From assembly GCA_964608025.1 (NCBI GenBank), contig CAZSLO010000018.1, positions 1 through 26,879 of the forward strand: a stretch of 26,879 nucleotides of DNA. Reading direction: 5' to 3'. The notes below the pieces were generated by a model. The model was not told the DNA's origin and did no database searches. It worked only from the letters and a program-made list of their open reading frames with translations. The position numbers were made by a program, and so were the translations under genes. Of the stretch, positions 23,339-26,879 are shown piece by piece. Source of the stretch: CAZSLO01 sp964608025. GTDB taxonomy: Bacteria > Chloroflexota > Dehalococcoidia > Lucifugimonadales > CAJWER01. How positions within the stretch are numbered: position 1 is the first letter of the stretch; every line of letters starts with the position of its first letter.

Positions 23339-23856
23339 ATATTTCCTTATAGGGTATTTATAGAGATTGTAGAATCTACAGGTATTCTAATTGTCCTATT
23401 GTACTTTATGCGATCACCGAGTTTGTTAATCAATATATCTTTATCGTTATTAATGGTATTTGTAGTGAAACCACTTCACAGTATCTATATTAGGTAGTAT
23501 TAAAGAGATTCGACAAGGGAAAGCATCCGGCACATATTATCTTTATCCCGGGTTGCCAAGATAAATTGTACCTATTTGATTCTAACATAAGGATTATTAA
23601 GTTCGGTTCAATGGTTGTAGGATAGGTGATCATGCCCAACTTGGGTTTCTAGCTAAGCCTGTGGTTTTAGGTATACAACACTGCCAGTATTAACACTCCT
23701 GAAACTTGGATTGTTACTTGCGTAAACACTTTGATGGTGATTCTTGTTAAGCTCGCTATTTACCAAGGGGTGATTGGGGCTGTTTGAGATTGACCATACT
23801 CCGAATACATTGCTAAACTTCTGCCTACTTCAGGCCATAAAAACTAAGGAGTTGAT
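23339..23856. other. 518-bp intergenic region upstream of topA, no gene seen
   Basis: No plausible coding sequence is found on either strand. The region is AT-rich with many TATATT-like elements, and divergent promoters for topA and the ABM-like gene must lie here. Notable structures are the palindrome TGTAGA-A-TCTACA (23368-23380), about 30 bp upstream of topA, GTGAA-ACCAC-TTCAC near 23465-23479, and a TTTATC/GATAAA pair around 23542-23565. Confidence 0.5.
23368..23380. promoter_or_regulatory. palindrome TGTAGA-A-TCTACA upstream of topA
   Basis: A perfect 6-1-6 palindrome, 30 bp before the topA ATG. Its position would overlap the topA promoter or 5' leader, as expected for a repressor operator. 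No matching regulator is identified, and no second copy was noticed in the window. Confidence 0.3.
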
Positions 23857-24165
23857 TTGATCGGCGTACTAACTCATCACTGGGCGCTAGAAGGCCGTGT
23901 TGATGATGCGAAGACTATACTAGATCGTAATGGTAGGGCTCAAAGCCGTGCTCCTGGGTTCGTTCTTCGATACAGCCTAGTTTCTAATACTGACCCGAAT
24001 AAGTTATCCAGCCTAGTAGTTTGGCAAAGCGAGAAGATATACGACTTGTGGAAGGCCAGTCCTGAACGTGCTACGGCGATGGCTGGTGCGGAACTACTTT
24101 GGATTCGACCTCCAGAGTCCGAAAGATTCGAGGTCACAGACGAAATAAGTTCTTCTTCAAGATAG
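23857..24165 (+). CDS. small antibiotic-biosynthesis-monooxygenase-like (ABM, dimeric alpha/beta barrel) protein
   Basis: A 102-aa protein. The spacing of strands and helices, with RYSLVSNTDPNKLSSLVVWQSEKIYDLW, resembles ABM/dimeric alpha-beta barrel proteins, where VWQSxxxYDxW is a common core. Such proteins bind or oxidise small ligands or heme, but no catalytic residue can be named here. It starts with TTG at 23857, supported by AAGGAG five bases upstream. It converges with the aldolase gene 15 bp away. It is a single gene with no operon partner visible. The family call is tentative. Confidence 0.65.
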   Translation: MIGVLTHHWALEGRVDDAKTILDRNGRAQSRAPGFVLRYSLVSNTDPNKLSSLVVWQSEKIYDLWKASPERATAMAGAELLWIRPPESERFEVTDEISSSSR

Positions 24166-24180
24166 TCTTTTGTGAAAGTT

Positions 24181-25020
24181 TCACTCCATTGATTTGCGGT
24201 AGGCATTTACCAGTTGTGTGGCCCCACTTAGTATGAGTGCTCGCTCATCTTCGGTTTCGAAGAACAGAGCCCCTTTTTTCACCCATTCGGCTGCCGAGGA
24301 TGCGTCGGTAGCTGTAGTGCCAAAAGGGATCCCGTGGTTTTGGCATATTTTAAGAATTTCATTCATCGGATCCGATACTTCGGGATGGTCATAATCCCCT
24401 GGATGTCCCATCTCGATCGAGAAGTCCCCAGGTCCAACGTAGACCATGTCAACTCCTGGAGTGCTGATAATTTCCTCAGCATGTTCATATGCGACCTTGG
24501 TTTCTATATGTACTACTAGGGTAACTTCAGCGTCTTGATCTAGCATCCAGCGGTCCCAGTTGGATGGTTGCACGTAGTCGCTATTACCGTATCCTGGTGC
24601 TACAGCCCTTGTTCCGCCTGGCGGGAACTTCATATAGCTCCGGAGTTCTTCAACCTGGACGCGTGATTCTGTGCGTGGTAGTTGGATACCTACCACTCCC
24701 ATTTCCAGTAGCTTGGCGACCTCCTGGCGTTCAAGTTGAGGTGTCTTTGCAATTACAGGAATGCCGATGTCTCTCGCTGAAAGTACTGTATCGACTAGGT
24801 CAGGGGGTGATAAGGAGGCATGTTCGTACTCGATGTAAACGAAATCAAACCCTGCCTGTTGGTAAAGCTTGGGTACGATTGGTCGGGCATATTCATCTAG
24901 GATACCTCCGATTTGGACCTGTCTTGCCTTGAGGCGAGCTTTCAGTTGTTGGCCTGGTCCTCCTTCTGGATAGAGAAAATTTAGTCTATCTTTGGCTGAG
25001 GGCACTCTCGAGACGCTCAT
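24181..25020 (-). CDS. HpcH/HpaI-family aldolase
   Basis: A 279-aa class II (metal-dependent) aldolase of the HpcH/HpaI family, which reversibly splits 2-keto-3-deoxy or related acids into pyruvate (or a keto acid) and an aldehyde. Visible: FDFVYIEYEHASLS with His67, GVVGIQLPRTES, VVHIETKVA with metal ligand Glu173, and MVYVGPGDFSIEMG with Asp199. The usual active-site Arg in the VR.P strand appears as Lys92 (VIAKTP), a possible change in specificity. Together with the dehydratases in the window it could close a sugar-acid pathway, although it lies outside that gene run. The ATG follows GAGGT with 9-nt spacing. A small helix-turn-helix gene ends one base upstream. Confidence 0.88.
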   Translation of the reverse strand: MSVSRVPSAKDRLNFLYPEGGPGQQLKARLKARQVQIGGILDEYARPIVPKLYQQAGFDFVYIEYEHASLSPPDLVDTVLSARDIGIPVIAKTPQLERQEVAKLLEMGVVGIQLPRTESRVQVEELRSYMKFPPGGTRAVAPGYGNSDYVQPSNWDRWMLDQDAEVTLVVHIETKVAYEHAEEIISTPGVDMVYVGPGDFSIEMGHPGDYDHPEVSDPMNEILKICQNHGIPFGTTATDASSAAEWVKKGALFFETEDERALILSGATQLVNAYRKSME

Positions 25021-25021
25021 A

Positions 25022-25168
25022 TTAACTTACCTCAATAATCTTTTGGTTTTCCTGCACACATATTTGGCGCACTCGTTCTCTAGATAGAATTAATTTCTCT
25101 GCTAATTCTTTTAGGGTCGGTGGTTGTCCGCCTAGGTCTTTCTCCCATTCCTCAATCCGGAATCTCAT
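25022..25168 (-). CDS. 48-aa helix-turn-helix protein resembling sigma-70 region 4
   Basis: A short frame ending one base before the aldolase ATG. Its product begins MRFRIEEWEKDLGG and contains PTLKELAEKLILSRERVRQI, which matches the form of the sigma-70 region 4.2 helix-turn-helix (TLEEVG...VTRERVRQIE). GGGGT lies about 5 nt before the ATG at 25166-25168, and a stop codon in frame upstream means the frame cannot be much longer. The 1-nt gap and the aldolase Shine-Dalgarno inside its last codons suggest translational coupling. It may be a free-standing DNA-binding microprotein, or the end of a decayed sigma factor. The coding call rests on motif and position. Confidence 0.55.
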   Translation of the reverse strand: MRFRIEEWEKDLGGQPPTLKELAEKLILSRERVRQICVQENQKIIEVS

Positions 25169-25268
25169 TTGTACCCCATGTTCTTTAGTAGCAGGGGAAC
25201 TTCTCCATACTCTTTTCTGTTTTTTTGATTATCCAAAGAGGCCATTCCTTGCTCATTGAATTTTCCGA

Positions 25269-25997
25269 CTAGGTTTGTGGGATGGCCCAAATCTTGGAAC
25301 CAATGGTGTAACTGAATGCTACCTGGTTGTTGTTGCATATAAGAGTGATGACTCCTCGGCTGGCGACTGCTTCTTGAATAGTTACAATTTCACCTGGTAT
25401 CAACCTGTTGTCGATCAGGTATTCCAATAGCGCTTGGTCGTCCTCAGGGATTCTGTCTACGACCAGGTTCATACCGGTAGTCGCGTTATCTAGAGGAATG
25501 GAGTCCTTGGAGGGAGTATACCCGCTACCCGGTATTGGGTGCCCAAATGGACAAGTCTTTGGATCACCCAGCTTTGAGACGATATTAGCTTCTAGTTCCG
25601 GAGATATTGCATGCTCAAGCCGGTGTGCTTCTATATGGGCGTTGGCAAGATCTATACCTAGGAGATCTACAACCATGCGCTCAGCTAGCCGATGCCTACG
25701 CACTATATTTGCACCGGACTGACTGCCACTGTTAGTCAGAATGATGCCTTTCTTCTGATCGGATTCTACCAAGCCTTCACGGACCATACGACGGATCATT
25801 GCACTCACCGAAGGTAGAGATGTTCCCAGTCCTTCAGCTTCTGGCAGTGTCTTTAGATGATCTGCAAGTTGAGTAAGGCTTAATCGAGGTTGTTGTTCTT
25901 GAAGTCGGAAGATCGACAAGAGGTAGTTTTCAGTCGACATAGATAGACGAGTTTCTTCGTATATATTTGATTTTTTGTTGTTTTTAGTAGTAGGCAT
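25269..25997 (-). CDS. DtxR/MntR-family metal-dependent transcriptional regulator
   Basis: A 242-aa regulator. The winged helix-turn-helix spans about residues 20-90 (MSTENYLLSIFRLQE, LTQLADHL, LPSVSAMIRRMVREGLVE). The metal-binding and dimerisation domain follows: RRHRLAERMVVDLLG (His102, Glu106), EAHRLEHAIS (His125, Glu128, His129), and CPFGHPIPG with Cys149. A FeoA-like SH3 domain ends the protein (about 165-242). Family members repress uptake genes when Fe(II) or Mn(II) is bound. It diverges from an iron-type ABC permease, the expected target. The ATG at 25997 has no Shine-Dalgarno; the internal Met20 is the more usual start of the family, so the true start may be at 25940. Confidence 0.88.
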   Translation of the reverse strand: MPTTKNNKKSNIYEETRLSMSTENYLLSIFRLQEQQPRLSLTQLADHLKTLPEAEGLGTSLPSVSAMIRRMVREGLVESDQKKGIILTNSGSQSGANIVRRHRLAERMVVDLLGIDLANAHIEAHRLEHAISPELEANIVSKLGDPKTCPFGHPIPGSGYTPSKDSIPLDNATTGMNLVVDRIPEDDQALLEYLIDNRLIPGEIVTIQEAVASRGVITLICNNNQVAFSYTIGSKIWAIPQT

Positions 25998-26053
25998 AGC
26001 TATATATGAGTCAAAAGTGTTTATTCACTACGAATTTACCAAATTCATGTGAT

Positions 26054-26072
26054 TGGTTCAATTGACTAACCA
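26054..26072. promoter_or_regulatory. candidate operator TGGTT-N9-AACCA between the regulator and permease genes
   Basis: A 19-bp inverted repeat centred on the palindrome TCAATTGA, with outer arms TGGTT (26054-26058) and AACCA (26068-26072). The length equals that of DtxR-type boxes and the CTAACC half resembles their half-site, but the match is partial. It lies in the divergent intergenic region 25998-26270. Confidence 0.35.
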
Positions 26073-26231
26073 GATTAGGGAACCTTTTTGAATGTACAGG
26101 TAATTGTATATAGAGAAATGTAGGATGATTGTTTATGCCCCTGCCATAAGTAAGTCTTGACGTTGTTAATATATATGTCCATACTTACCAAAATTATAAA
26201 TGCCAATGTTTAGCCGATGGTATTGAAGTAG

Positions 26232-26255
26232 ATATCCAAAGTTTTTTGTGGATAT
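26232..26255. promoter_or_regulatory. inverted repeat ATATCCA-N10-TGGATAT before the permease gene
   Basis: A perfect 7-bp inverted repeat with a T-rich 10-nt spacer ends 15 bp upstream of the permease ATG. It could be an operator covering the transcription or translation start, or a leader hairpin. Confidence 0.35.
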
Positions 26256-26270
26256 TGGTTGGGATAGATA

Positions 26271-26879
26271 ATGATTCGAGCTGTGGCTAGAAGATTTTCT
26301 AAGCAGGTTGAGGTAAGGCTCGGCAAACCTGCTTACAGACCACCTATGATAGTGTGGATTCCCGCTATTATAGTGGGTCTTGGCATGATTCTACCGGTCG
26401 TTTATTTACTTGTTCGAAGCTTTGGTGTAACCCGTGAAGGTTGGCATGTCCTAGTCGAGCTTAGAACTTTGTATACCTTGGGCCGGACTGTTCTACTTGC
26501 TATTACCGTAATGTTTGGCTCATTAGCTATCGCACTTCCAATTGCATGGCTTACTGTTAGAACCGATATCCCAATGAGACGTTTATGGTCAGTGGTGACT
26601 GTTCTGCCGCTCGTTATACCAAGTTATGTCGGAGCGTTCCTCTTTATATCGGCACTTGGACCTAAAGGGTTGATGCAGGAATGGCTTCCTAGTTTTTTAG
26701 GAGTGGAAAGATTGCCCGATATCTATGGTCTTTCCGGAGCTACATTCACTCTTGTCCTTTTGAGCTATCCTTACCTACTACTTACGATAAGAGGGGCATG
26801 GAGCAACTTGGATCCTTCTACCGAGGAATCAGCTCGGAGCCTTGGACATGGTGCCTTGGGCACTATATTCCGCGTTACA
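26271..26879 (+). CDS. ABC transporter permease, Fe(III)-type (FbpB/SfuB-like), truncated by window end
   Basis: 203 codons are open to the end of the window without a stop. The product is an integral membrane permease with segments at about 27-50, 72-95, 105-128 and 157-173. It ends within the EAA motif (EESARSLGHG), which contacts the ATPase. The layout, with PLVIPSYVGAFLFISALGPKG and LLSYPYLLLTIRGAW, matches the two-domain permeases of iron(III) and related ABC importers, so the full gene should be about 1.6 kb. A DtxR-type regulator is divergent, supporting metal-controlled expression. The ATG follows GGGATAG. Thiamine or phosphonate permeases of the same fold remain possible. Confidence 0.85.
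   Translation, partial: MIRAVARRFSKQVEVRLGKPAYRPPMIVWIPAIIVGLGMILPVVYLLVRSFGVTREGWHVLVELRTLYTLGRTVLLAITVMFGSLAIALPIAWLTVRTDIPMRRLWSVVTVLPLVIPSYVGAFLFISALGPKGLMQEWLPSFLGVERLPDIYGLSGATFTLVLLSYPYLLLTIRGAWSNLDPSTEESARSLGHGALGTIFRVT

Noticed and set aside
25165..25245. 26-aa minus-strand frame (MASLDNQ start) overlapping the start of the sigma-like small gene by TGA/ATG
   Set aside because: No usable ribosome binding site and no recognisable motif; it could at most be a leader peptide or part of a frameshifted longer gene.
1..26879. CRISPR arrays, rRNA and insertion sequences
   Set aside because: No regularly spaced direct repeats, rRNA-like stretches, transposase frames or paired terminal inverted repeats with target duplications were noticed.

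Overview
The window looks like a chromosomal segment of a free-living bacterium of moderate GC. The best guess is a Chloroflexota/Dehalococcoidia lineage of the marine SAR202 type. This is an inference from gene content: sugar-acid and enolase-superfamily enzymes, Asp-box proteins, an amidohydrolase, a phosphonate hydrolase and a DtxR-type regulator beside an Fe(III)-type permease. No rRNA or other decisive marker is present. Several genes use TTG or GTG starts behind good Shine-Dalgarno sequences, and others have no visible Shine-Dalgarno and may be leaderless.

Left part (1-10.1 kb): an Asp-box (BNR/sialidase-like) protein on the minus strand; a 47-nt 3' remnant of a tRNA-Arg(CCU) gene that looks like an attachment-site scar; a mannonate-dehydratase-like TIM-barrel enzyme followed by a phosphonoacetate hydrolase (phnA) with its full zinc-ligand set; a thioredoxin-TPR protein; a 681-aa membrane protein with three internal repeats; an amidohydrolase with a structured start region; a flavoprotein pseudogene with a large internal deletion; and a second Asp-box paralogue.

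Middle part (10.3-18.4 kb): a secreted lipoprotein, then six minus-strand genes in the order MFS transporter, 2-hydroxyacid dehydrogenase, galactonate-dehydratase-like enolase-superfamily enzyme, TIGR04076-type small protein, AAC(3)-like acetyltransferase, SelA-like PLP enzyme. An aldose-1-epimerase-like gene diverges from the transporter. Together these suggest uptake and catabolism of a sugar acid or modified/amino sugar. The substrate cannot be read from the sequence. A perfect 16-bp hairpin lies between the transporter and the dehydrogenase.

Right part (18.5-23.3 kb) is a conserved housekeeping block on the minus strand: topA, a Xer recombinase, aroQ and an M24 Xaa-Pro peptidase, the last three tightly coupled. 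From 23.9 kb come an ABM-like small protein, an HpcH/HpaI aldolase preceded with a 1-nt gap by a 48-aa protein resembling sigma-70 region 4, a DtxR/MntR-like metalloregulator, and, divergent from it, the start of an iron-type ABC permease that runs off the window.

No CRISPR array, rRNA, complete tRNA or intact insertion sequence was seen.
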